A stretch of 64,000 nucleotides of DNA from Kordia algicida OT-1 (GTDB lineage: Bacteria; Bacteroidota; Bacteroidia; Flavobacteriales; Flavobacteriaceae), in contig NZ_DS544873.1 of NCBI RefSeq assembly GCF_000154725.1, positions 195,802 to 259,801 of the forward strand, read 5' to 3'. How positions within the stretch are numbered: the first letter of the stretch is position 1; each line of letters starts with the position of its first letter. Made by a program: the position numbers and the translations under genes. Below the pieces are notes generated by a model that did not search any database, was not told the DNA's origin, and saw only the letters and a program-made list of their open reading frames with translations. Shown one piece after another: positions 46,101 to 52,750 of the stretch.

Positions 46101-47644
46101 TTTACAGAACCAATGACGAAGCTATTCTAAATGCGCTTTATGAAAAAGAAACGGTTCGTGAAATTAGAGCAGAACTCAAAGCATTAGGAGGAAACGAAGA
46201 AGATTACTTTGCAAACCGTTGGGAAAACTTCCTAGACTTTGAAACACTTGAAGATGAAGGCGATTACAGATATTATCCGCCAGTAGATGTAGATCCAGAT
46301 AATCATTACAAATTTCCAAATCCAGATAAGGTAGCCTTATTTGAATGGGCAAATGTGATTATTCAACGAATCAATGAAAATACAGCATTTCCACCAGATA
46401 CGCCTATAACGCCTTTTAATACCGATGTAAGTGATACCGTAAATACAGACGTAGGAAAGATTGCTGTTGGTGATGAACGATTACTCGGATTTGTAAAAGG
46501 AGTTTTATACAATGCATTTGTACCATTGACAAAAGTTCCTGTGGTTTATGCATACATCAACGGACCAAGTTACGAGCCAGTAAACAAAAAACAAGTGTTA
46601 CGTGATGAAAATGGTAGTGTATTACTACCAACAGATCCAGCATTTGAAATGGCACCAATGATGAAGACAACAAGCACGAGTCCGCACACAACGCAGTTTA
46701 CAGACTTTAACTTAGATGGTACTTCTAACAATATCTATTTCTATGCGGCACGAGAATTAAGTTCGCAAATGAAACTAGGAGAATTCAGTGAAGCTTTAGG
46801 ACCAATAAAATTGGTAACCTCAAATGCTCCAGAAGCGCCAGAAGTAAAAAGAATCATGCCAGTATTGGAAAATCAAATCTTAGGAATTGAGCCAAAAATT
46901 CAGCTAGAAATCAATTCATATCCAGAAGTGCAAAACATTAAAAAAGTGAATATTTACAGAGCTTTCAATAAGCTTGATGCACAATCAATTCGTACGATGA
47001 CATTGGTAAATTCTATCGATGTTGAAGCAGAAGGTTTGGAAGGAAACGAACTGTGGACAGTATACGACAACTTTGATGATTTGGCAGAAGTTCCATACGG
47101 AGACGGATTATTCTATCGCATAACAGTGTCAAGGCGTATTGAATATTCTGAAGCTAATTTTGGTACAAACACACCACAAATCATTACGGAATATGCGCCT
47201 TCACAAGCTTCAAAAATTGTAGCAAGTATGATGGTTGAAGTGGCAAATCCGCCAGCGCCAACTTTAAAATACATCTCTGAGCCAATTGCGGCAAATGGTG
47301 ACGTAAACGAAATTGCATTGCAATGGGAAAAAACATGTTACAAAGGAACATATTCAGTGTACAAAATGAATTCACAAGGAAATTGGGAAAAAATTCATGA
47401 AGTAACCACAAATGAAGCAGAAGTTTTTGTTTTACTTGCTGATACTACATTGCAAGATCACAGTTTGGCAACGCAAGATGCGGATGGAAACCCAATATAT
47501 CACCACTTTAAAGTAGTGGCACAAAATACATCAGGAATGTTGAGTACTGAAGAAAATATCATGACCATTCCAAACGAAGACAATTGGATTGACATCGGAG
47601 GAATAGGAGACATGGTTATCGGAACTACATTCACAATTAGATAA
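40133..47644 (+). CDS. Giant 2503-aa protein with two propeller-like regions and a Big-1 domain
   Basis: No signal peptide is evident. Residues about 1-400 look like a beta-propeller built from units such as NYNLIWAKQIDNL and AGVIRWSKKYDVDTDG. Residues about 404-502 match a Big-1 (invasin/intimin-like) Ig domain: TANPNAIPADGSSTSIITVQ, LKDANGNNIT.., SAGTITAADDNGDGTYTAEL. A second propeller-like region follows (about 505-917, with SLGNILWSKLL and ENGNMISSRRV). The central part is acidic and of unknown fold. The C-terminal third (about 2150-2500) looks like FnIII/tail-adhesion modules (APEAPEVKRIMPV, NIYRAFNKLD). It is separated from the other giant gene by a hairpin. A surface or receptor-binding role is likely but not proven. 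Confidence 0.75.
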   Translation: MALENNFFVKNINLAYCKPFLHHNGFIYCIYYRQNSNVVRNVPAKVVKVDTNYNLIWAKQIDNLHFINQIIPGTEGNLIIYGGHYEIESNTPKAVALKMSEAGVIRWSKKYDVDTDGYTEYNIDRTMIQEISLDRYVFIAGQSVCIINDNGNMVKSVNLAYTEQNNFTVFSGMTVYNDRIFLAGTGVFTNIPFGITELNTNLEIVDRARYRNLSSIQTSGGSGYYHIYPKNDLLYLAHSPSGNRLVTSLNLNNNLVPEKAIIIDGLSANSSQQSNKLEFTNSNFYFNYKEFGASTTSYFKFDWDLNCLWTKRNSIGIGAEEFQVFDNFIFLQESNRNVIKTNVELEGNDCVEAFTQVGNPEISEINIEKQPINDVEAAVIQVSATDLGLETAFYDPNIIQICPTLDIEQSTITANPNAIPADGSSTSIITVQLKDANGNNITSGGETVAINTSAGTITAADDNGDGTYTAELQSTSVEETANLSFSVNGALSPQTTTVTFYISSECFFTSSFKNGGSPNSNNGVCKIGTNNVLTVGTDSPYGIVTLLNANSNIVWRKQLAIQGKKISLTSVVTCNDGQSAIVLGQYGTTENNRSHLFIFKIDSLGNILWSKLLYSPNTRSGVGIKKLNHNPQTQQYLITAWYNEQQLEDDMELYKIDENGNMISSRRVTGVSDEQIMDVVITPAGFTIVGSATTPSGQTIRHGAVLSFDNNLALNWGKRFGNNALLHITGGISIASPLESYIITGVHYNTNKLFLSTLNSSSNSYTVKVTSLGASQDLLSTNTKLIQGENGTFYCIANYTTDRASEVIKFDGQLNELWKRKLDFGSKNDINQLVNDANQQLFLVGSVAETGAAYLAKTNLELQNCISEDVPTSQYAQATYTTDTFTPAIDDLPHTFENVAIIVADVEAERTDYCNENCGNTSIPITEHTAIQSPNFYIQAAGSTGNDGSAQGIHTRWVFSGALGEKHLPKGNYASTAHNFNKEDDFVRVYRAPYTKVTKTIDFAQAPNIVDDANALWIYRIEDKDFHVYFKNTTKYAQVRNAINPATNTQGFIQNYGNELIEVESKRNLFFAVEAKVSSSASSSSLQTETLSVSTNTLIALKKATNRKTFSGSSLQNVRLLCENGRTFRFLGSNTYITEVRLELYGDFIENANENGAWTAMGSYALTLDDNTALQQLEPTSGDVNGTWPRFNDDATVNIANYIDKWNVVEPDIYDRNLKQVVEKYITLSDDATNPKAIEEIPLDENIVVEDEDDVMEISNLDMLNIASYDYHMARMLGLGFLDLASQVQSGEFVYIAAYVTFGDLEDGQGAREVQHLSMSLPTATSDERLPLPISLEPVVPGAFLGTETSEPSSITDEDGYTHDGKKRYVTLYAEEIPEDVYNPPFYQVNTQFEAKEYTIPIYAGLEYRKRPETQILPGPWEKPEISHDKRYLHIDSTVSEASKRYEAFPITLPEVGQPIFVHKQIVSGRHYYGSYGINWFSRATSSPTEVSIITELQPANPLLPPSNIQPHLIQKEQPLLLTSQQEQQRYDQIIEDDENADQTLVRISFDYHSYQELIDYAVPADSVITDAELVTDTTSIFDDNDEIHAENVDIFFRNEIPNNISGQVISVVDDPGNSLVSIVTVDEYYLSSVDQTLTPDIPNGLESNYEGGVFVLGEQQHIIHEVIQTSEYPQFKVYKKEISDALVDDIPSPDADNLQAIEITNDGIFLAIENMQTPSSWGTPNPQPLQVKVNEFNQIHREVVMVEGDNGELERHLEKTRGIWSDPANNHTTIVPENEAISLNPDGSIEMGHKGMYKITFHGVKLHQHSQFSPDSDSVEWYRGIVRVRTVDNPNGKRKVLKVAKILNIVHDGDLIENDVEVLALDPLFSQDSSYDPIQTGVDVSVNFYPGYKVYLYENQTYGLTEANLLPGENEEVRNSIVGLRSHDTGNPYYSNISIPKIMFAQKIVEAEQPEQPDGAKYATRPDFFGRSTYTLTTKYAHKPHGVLFYRTNDEAILNALYEKETVREIRAELKALGGNEEDYFANRWENFLDFETLEDEGDYRYYPPVDVDPDNHYKFPNPDKVALFEWANVIIQRINENTAFPPDTPITPFNTDVSDTVNTDVGKIAVGDERLLGFVKGVLYNAFVPLTKVPVVYAYINGPSYEPVNKKQVLRDENGSVLLPTDPAFEMAPMMKTTSTSPHTTQFTDFNLDGTSNNIYFYAARELSSQMKLGEFSEALGPIKLVTSNAPEAPEVKRIMPVLENQILGIEPKIQLEINSYPEVQNIKKVNIYRAFNKLDAQSIRTMTLVNSIDVEAEGLEGNELWTVYDNFDDLAEVPYGDGLFYRITVSRRIEYSEANFGTNTPQIITEYAPSQASKIVASMMVEVANPPAPTLKYISEPIAANGDVNEIALQWEKTCYKGTYSVYKMNSQGNWEKIHEVTTNEAEVFVLLADTTLQDHSLATQDADGNPIYHHFKVVAQNTSGMLSTEENIMTIPNEDNWIDIGGIGDMVIGTTFTIR

Positions 47645-47675
47645 ATCGTAAAATAACATATTAAAAAAATAGATC

Positions 47676-48377
47676 ATGGCAGAAAAAAACAGAACAGCCC
47701 TAAAATCATATTTTGAAACAGGAGATCGTCCAACACAAGATGAATTCGTAGACCTCATTGATAGTAAAGTCAATAGAGGAGAAGATAAAGCAACCTTAGC
47801 GGAAGCTTTATCTACCAACGACACCAAATACATTACGCCTAGAACGGCAAATCATATTGTAGACAACGCAGTGCCAAATGCTACAACGACTACACGCGGA
47901 AAAGTAGAATTGGCAACACTTGCAGAAGTTACTACGGGTACAGATAGTGTCAGAGCAGTAACTCCAGCAGGAGCAAAGCGTGCGGCAGAAGAACATGCGC
48001 CCGTAACAAGCGTTAACGGACAAACAGGAGCGGTAACAGTAGTAACAGGTGGAAGCGATTCAGGATGGCAAAATGCAACGCTACAGAATGGTATAGAAAA
48101 CTATTCTGTAGGAAGTTACGGAGCCGCAAGATATCGTAAAAAAGATGGTGTCGTACACATTCAAGGTTTGGTACGAAATGGAACACCAACAGGAGCACAA
48201 ACAACCATTTTTCAATTACCAGTTGGATACCGACCTGATAAGCAATTGATTTTAAGTACAATTGTGTCAGGAAATGTAATGAGGCGAGTTGATATTTCGG
48301 CAGCAGGAGTAGTATCTTGTTATAGTTACAATACTTCTTGGACAAGTATTTCTGGACTGTCATTTGTTGCAGTCTAA
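47676..48377 (+). CDS. Phage tail-fibre-like protein
   Basis: The 233-aa product has an N-terminal helical segment (about 1-60) and then a phage tail-fibre signature: TTTTRGKVELATLAEVTTGT followed by DSVRAVTPAGAKRAAEEHA. A VTSVNGQTGAVTV strand leads to a C-terminal tip domain (about 125-233) with RYRKKDGVVHIQGLVRNGTP, IFQLPVGYRPDKQ and a final SGLSFVAV. Similar fibre tips bind glycans or cell-surface receptors and trimerise. It ends the operon, 31 nt after the second giant gene, and a terminator follows. No sheath or baseplate gene is nearby. Confidence 0.75.
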   Translation: MAEKNRTALKSYFETGDRPTQDEFVDLIDSKVNRGEDKATLAEALSTNDTKYITPRTANHIVDNAVPNATTTTRGKVELATLAEVTTGTDSVRAVTPAGAKRAAEEHAPVTSVNGQTGAVTVVTGGSDSGWQNATLQNGIENYSVGSYGAARYRKKDGVVHIQGLVRNGTPTGAQTTIFQLPVGYRPDKQLILSTIVSGNVMRRVDISAAGVVSCYSYNTSWTSISGLSFVAV

Positions 48378-48400
48378 ACAAATTGATTCAAACTAAAAAA

Positions 48401-48428
48401 AGCGGCAAAGGTTTTCATCTTTGTCGCT
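48401..48428 (+). terminator. Terminator of the accessory operon
   Basis: AGCGGCAAAG pairs with CTTTGTCGCT around an 8-nt loop, followed by a T run, 23 nt after the fibre-gene stop. A hairpin of nearly the same sequence ends the M56 gene at 50328-50357. Confidence 0.85.
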
Positions 48429-48448
48429 TTTTCTGTTCCCAAAACATG

Positions 48449-48487
48449 AAAAGGAGCCATCGTGAATTTTTTCAGATAGCTCCTTTT
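48449..48487 (-). terminator. Terminator of the thrombospondin-repeat lipoprotein gene
   Basis: AAAAGGAGC pairs with GCTCCTTTT around a 21-nt loop, 31 nt beyond the stop at 48518 on the minus strand. Together with the previous hairpin it isolates the two converging transcripts. Confidence 0.6.
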
Positions 48488-48517
48488 AATTTTTTCTATA
48501 AAAATAGTAGAATATTC

Positions 48518-49999
48518 TTATGGCTGTAATCTGTAATAAAACTGAATACTACCTGTATTATATAAGGTTCCGCTTCCTGTTGCTGCATCACAATACTGTA
48601 CTACAGATTCTCCTAGTATATCATCATTATTTTTAAGAGGAATATCTAATGATGAGTTTACGTCAACAGGACCTAATTTAAACTTCACAGTCAAGTTGAA
48701 AGTTCCCCATTGTCCTGGATCTTCTTCGTACCAGAAAATTTTAATTTGTTCTCCGTGTGTACAGTAATCCCAGTTAAATGTTTCCCAATTAGTTGTTACC
48801 CATTTCGTAGATTGACAAGTACCCCAGAAGTTAGCGTCACGTAGGCTTCCTTTGCTAAACGATCCTGCCTTCTTAATATCTGTTGATATTACAGTGTTTG
48901 TTACTGGATCCATGTAGCTATATACAACTACAGCACGCATTTCTCTTTTTCCTTCAAATAACTCTGATGTTGAGCTATATGCCGAACAGTTGTTGAATTT
49001 GAATTTGTAGATTTCATCTTTTTTGTCAAATGTAGTTCTGTGACAGTTTGGAGCAACACAATCTGGTTCTGGATCTTCTGGACATCCATTGTTTGATGCA
49101 GGACCTGCTTCATTTGGACATTCGTCTTCTGCATCTGGAACTCCATCGCCGTCTGCATCTGGATCACCACAGTCACCTAAACAAATACATCTGTAAATGT
49201 CATATAATTTGGTTACTTGTATAATTAAGTACTGGTCTCCATTAATAATAGCCGTGAAAAACAATTGAATAATGTGTTGTAAAAATGTATTACACAAAGG
49301 ACCGCTTAAAAATTTAGCAATATGTCTTCCATCAGTTGTATTAAAGGTATTTACATTGAATAACTCAATTCGCTCATTTTCTTTGATACCCATCAAAACA
49401 GTGTCTTGCGAATAATCAGTTACAACAAATTCTGAACCATCTTCCTTAAATGCTGTGTATCCTGAGGATTGTGCTTCACGAATTTCAGCAGGTTGTACAC
49501 CCACATTTACAGGCATGTCATATGCTTGTACATTGTTAAAATAACGTTCTTCTAAAAAGATCGTAAGTTTTGGATCGGCTTTTAAAATTTCATTCGAGAA
49601 GAAATCTGGAGTAACTTCTTGTGCATATTGTAAGTTTCTTGCTGTGTCATTTAAAAGTTGGTGAAAAGGTACGCCTCCTATATTTCTGTCTTTTACCATA
49701 ACGTATAACACTTCGTAGTCACCGTTATATTGTGTCGCAGCTTCGTTGTAAATAAATTCTTTTATTTCTCGATTGCCGCTAATTGCTGTGGCAAGAGTTT
49801 TTGCGAAAATAGTTCTCGCTTGTGTTTTGGAATAGGTAGATCCTAAGTCAGAATATACTAAATTTCCTCCTGATGAAGGTCTTTCTTTTTGTGTAATGAC
49901 TTCATCAGATGTTGAGTTGATTACTGGATCTTCACTACACGCTATAAAGGAAATCGCCGTAAAAAAGAATATTCCCCACTTTAAAATTTTGGTTTTCAT
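48518..49999 (-). CDS. Lipoprotein with thrombospondin type-3 repeat
   Basis: The 493-aa product has a lipoprotein signal peptide ending in ISFIAC (Cys21). Residues about 60-265 form a long globular region with helices and the motif NGDYEVLYVMVKDRNIGGVP. Residues about 275-315 contain a thrombospondin type-3/Ca-binding repeat (DADGDGVPDAEDECPNEAGP) with further Cys residues. The C-terminal 175 residues are beta-rich with aromatic and Cys residues, giving a domain of unknown fold. The gene is alone between the accessory operon and the M56/BlaI operon. It should sit on the outer membrane. The upstream 390-bp gap gives no promoter call. Confidence 0.7.
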   Translation of the reverse strand: MKTKILKWGIFFFTAISFIACSEDPVINSTSDEVITQKERPSSGGNLVYSDLGSTYSKTQARTIFAKTLATAISGNREIKEFIYNEAATQYNGDYEVLYVMVKDRNIGGVPFHQLLNDTARNLQYAQEVTPDFFSNEILKADPKLTIFLEERYFNNVQAYDMPVNVGVQPAEIREAQSSGYTAFKEDGSEFVVTDYSQDTVLMGIKENERIELFNVNTFNTTDGRHIAKFLSGPLCNTFLQHIIQLFFTAIINGDQYLIIQVTKLYDIYRCICLGDCGDPDADGDGVPDAEDECPNEAGPASNNGCPEDPEPDCVAPNCHRTTFDKKDEIYKFKFNNCSAYSSTSELFEGKREMRAVVVYSYMDPVTNTVISTDIKKAGSFSKGSLRDANFWGTCQSTKWVTTNWETFNWDYCTHGEQIKIFWYEEDPGQWGTFNLTVKFKLGPVDVNSSLDIPLKNNDDILGESVVQYCDAATGSGTLYNTGSIQFYYRLQP

Positions 50000-50389
50000 G
50001 ATTAAATTTATTTATTGATATACTTACTCTATTTTAGGTTTTTCAGCTTACACCTTTAATGATTTGTTGCAACAGAATCACAGTGCTAAATAATGACGTT
50101 ATTTTGTGCAAACAAAGGACACGATAGTGGCATTTATAAATATCACGCTTGGTATTTATAAATGTTAGTTTGTGAAATTAAATTGCAAGAAACTGATTGT
50201 TAGTATTTTATAAATAATTGCTTTGTTGTTTGTTATTTTGAAGATTACTTGTACACCTTAAAAAGTGAAAATTGATCTTTGAGGTTCAAAATTTGTTAAA
50301 AAGTAGTAATATGGATGCTGACAAAAAAAGCGACAAAGATTTTCATCCTTGTCGCTTACAATATTGTAGAAAAATTAAAAATACTTTGC
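50000..50389 (-). other. 390-bp intergenic region
   Basis: The region is AT-rich and holds the 5' sequence of the thrombospondin-repeat lipoprotein gene and, at 50328-50357, the terminator of the M56 gene. No good TAnnTTTG box, coding frame or RNA gene was seen. Confidence 0.5.
50328..50357 (-). terminator. Terminator of the BlaI/M56 operon
   Basis: AAGCGACAA pairs with TTGTCGCTT, and a T run follows on the minus strand, 33 nt beyond the stop at 50390. Confidence 0.85.
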
Positions 50390-52126
50390 TTATTCTTTCT
50401 TCTTCTTTTTGGTTTCTACGATAACAACACCATTTTTCCCTTTTTTTCCATACTTTTCAGTAGCAGAATCTCCTTTCAACACCGAAACTGTTGCAATAGT
50501 ATCAGGATCTAATGCCGAAAATTTATCTTTAGAAACTTCTTTTCCATCCAAAATAAATAATGGTATTTCCTTTTCGTTTGAAGTATTTAAAACGATCTTT
50601 TTCTCTTTATTTTTTACAATCTTAACTTCTGTTTCTACATCATCTTCATCAGAAATAGCATATACAAAGATATTTTCGCCGCTTTTACCTTCTTCAATTT
50701 CAATTTCTTCTTCAATAATTTCGTCTGGAGATAATTTTTTGCCATTTACGATAATTACTTCTTTTCCATTTTCTTTTGTAATGTTGATCGTTTTTACATC
50801 ATCTTTTTGAACCCAAGTATTTACCTTATCTTTTCCATCTTTACTCGATCGGATGATAATTTTCTTGTCTTCACCGTCGCCTTCTACATATTCAGAATTT
50901 ACTTTAAAAGCATAACTTCTTTTAGAAATACTTTCAAATGCTTTTGATTTGATAAATAATTCGTCATTGCGCTTTCCAAGTTGAATTTCAGAAATTGCTT
51001 TATCGCCCGAAGATTTAAATTTTCCGTTGGCAGCTTCTTTATTTTTAGACGTTAATACTAATGAAATACTGCTGATTTCTCCTTTAGAATTCAAATTCAC
51101 GTCACTATACTTAAATTTGATGTCTTGTGAAGCAAACAATTTTTTATATGCTTTGAGTTCTTCAATAGTCGTATTTTTAGTGATTACGACAACTAAATCG
51201 CCTGCAACTTCATTTTGTCCTACAACAATTTCTCTTTCAGTAGTTGGAGTAGTAGCAATTTCTCTTGCGATGACTTCCGTATTAAAAAGAAATACAAACG
51301 CAATAAGCATTGGTAAAATAAGGACTTGTTTCCACCTGTTAAAATGTTTGGATTGAGTTTTTTGTAACATAACTATTCGTTTTTTGATTAATGAATTATA
51401 AAAATTATTGGTCAATGCAGGACAATATGCATGTCCAGAAACCTTTAATAATGTAAGTTGATATTCTTTTTTGGAAGGAGTTTGTTTAATAGCAGCACGA
51501 TCTGCCAAAAACTCCAAATTTTGTAGTATAAATTTCTTGTGAAGCCACGCAAAAGGATTGAACCACATAAAAATACAATACAATTTTGCTACAAAAACAT
51601 CTACAGAGTGCAACTGTTGGCTATGTGCTTGTTCGTGTTTTAGTATCGCTTTTAACTCAGCTTCTGAGTACAAGTCAGGATTGTACACGATATAATTAAA
51701 AAATGAAAATGGCGAAAAAGAAGCTGTGGTTTCAATATAAATAAATTGTTCGTCGCGTCGTGAAATTTGAGCCTTCCAAAGTAATTTGAACAACGAAAAA
51801 AGTTCGATCAAAAATTTACAAAAGAAAAGCAATACGCCCGTTACGTATACATAAAACAATACAGTTGTCCATGAAATTGTAGTTTCAGGCGTTACGCTTG
51901 TTTCTGCAAAAACAAAAGCGCTATTGGTGGCAATGACTTTCGCGGGAATCTGGATATATTTTGTAATGACCAAAAACGGAATTAGCAATGAAAAAATCAT
52001 TCCTCCTAATAAGAAAAATCGATTTTCATTAAAAAATGTTTCTTTTCGTAAGACTAAAAAATACAAGCCCGAGAACAATAATAAAACTCCTGTACTTTTC
52101 GCGAAAAATAAGATGAATTCGTTCAT
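50390..52126 (-). CDS. M56-family (BlaR1-like) membrane metallopeptidase with TonB-plug-like tail
   Basis: The 578-aa product has three N-terminal transmembrane helices (about 5-25, 38-58, 88-112), a cytosolic gluzincin region with H164-E-Q-A-H168 (LKHEQAHS) and the second Glu at E205 (LQNLEFLADRAAI), then a fourth transmembrane helix (about 269-287). The rest (about 288-578) is an extracytoplasmic beta-rich domain ending in a segment like the plug of TonB-dependent receptors (FILDGKEVSKDKF, ATVSVLKGDSATEKYGKKGK). BlaR1 proteins sense a signal outside and cleave the partner BlaI repressor. The BlaI-type gene overlaps the start by 4 nt. The beta-lactam-binding domain of true BlaR1 is absent, so another signal is sensed. 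Confidence 0.88.
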   Translation of the reverse strand: MNEFILFFAKSTGVLLLFSGLYFLVLRKETFFNENRFFLLGGMIFSLLIPFLVITKYIQIPAKVIATNSAFVFAETSVTPETTISWTTVLFYVYVTGVLLFFCKFLIELFSLFKLLWKAQISRRDEQFIYIETTASFSPFSFFNYIVYNPDLYSEAELKAILKHEQAHSQQLHSVDVFVAKLYCIFMWFNPFAWLHKKFILQNLEFLADRAAIKQTPSKKEYQLTLLKVSGHAYCPALTNNFYNSLIKKRIVMLQKTQSKHFNRWKQVLILPMLIAFVFLFNTEVIAREIATTPTTEREIVVGQNEVAGDLVVVITKNTTIEELKAYKKLFASQDIKFKYSDVNLNSKGEISSISLVLTSKNKEAANGKFKSSGDKAISEIQLGKRNDELFIKSKAFESISKRSYAFKVNSEYVEGDGEDKKIIIRSSKDGKDKVNTWVQKDDVKTINITKENGKEVIIVNGKKLSPDEIIEEEIEIEEGKSGENIFVYAISDEDDVETEVKIVKNKEKKIVLNTSNEKEIPLFILDGKEVSKDKFSALDPDTIATVSVLKGDSATEKYGKKGKNGVVIVETKKKKKE

Positions 52127-52485
52127 GATTGCTCTTTTTCAATAAGGTTAATAATCTCTTTCAAATCTTCCACACTAATCTTTTCTTCTTTAGCAAAAAA
52201 TGAAATAACGTTCTTGTATGAATCATTAAAATAATGCTGAATCGCTGAAGCCATGTACTTTTTACGATACGCTTCCTTGGTTACCAAAGGATAATATTGA
52301 TGTGTATTTCCGTACGCATTATGACTTACATATCTTTTTTCTTCCAAATTCCTGACAATGGTGGAAAGTGTGTTGTAATGCGGTTTTTTCGTTTCAATTT
52401 CTGCCATGACATCTTTTACAAAAGCCTTTTCTAGCTTCCAGATAATGTGCATGATTTCTTCTTCTTTATTTGTGAGTTTTTGCAT
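52123..52485 (-). CDS. BlaI/MecI/CopY-family repressor
   Basis: The 120-aa product is a winged helix-turn-helix of the BlaI/MecI/CopY family. The DNA-binding domain (about 1-70) includes EEEIMHIIWKLEKAFVKDVM and a recognition helix in NTLSTIVRNLEEKRY. A helical dimerisation arm follows. The gene is the first of the BlaI/M56 operon; its stop codon overlaps the M56 start (ATGA). A palindrome and direct repeats lie over the promoter, and would be bound by the repressor until the M56 partner cleaves it. Confidence 0.9.
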   Translation of the reverse strand: MQKLTNKEEEIMHIIWKLEKAFVKDVMAEIETKKPHYNTLSTIVRNLEEKRYVSHNAYGNTHQYYPLVTKEAYRKKYMASAIQHYFNDSYKNVISFFAKEEKISVEDLKEIINLIEKEQS

Positions 52486-52526
52486 GATTCAATACAAATT
52501 TGAGTGATTTCAAGTTTCATTCTGAA

Positions 52527-52556
52527 CAAATATAAACTAAAAAAACAGTTAATCAA
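52527..52556 (-). promoter_or_regulatory. Promoter of the BlaI/M56 operon
   Basis: On the minus strand a -33 TTG (52554-52556) and a -7 box TATATTTG (52527-52534) are 19 nt apart, matching the Bacteroidetes consensus. Transcription should start near 52520, about 35 nt before the BlaI start codon. Confidence 0.75.
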
Positions 52557-52577
52557 CTATAAAAATAGTTAATCAAC
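52547..52577. promoter_or_regulatory. Candidate BlaI operator
   Basis: AGTTAATCAAC occurs twice (52547-52557 and 52567-52577), 20 nt apart, around the palindrome AACTAT-AAAA-ATAGTT (52555-52570). The site covers the -33 box, where a repressor would block RNA polymerase. Confidence 0.6.
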
Positions 52578-52750
52578 GAAATTTATAGTTTATTTAACAA
52601 AACCAACAGCAATTATATGCGAGGTTTATCAATTTAAAAATGATAACTATGTATGGGGAAGATGAAAAAGTATTGATAATTTATAAAACATTCCTACATT
52701 GTAAAATAAAATTAAAGAGTTATGACTCACTTAAAAGATGATAGTCAAGC

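Noticed and set aside
24828-48377. A complete prophage, tailocin or extracellular contractile injection system
   Set aside because: Only fibre-like and effector-like genes are seen. No integrase, portal, terminase, sheath, tube, spike, baseplate or ATPase is present in the window.
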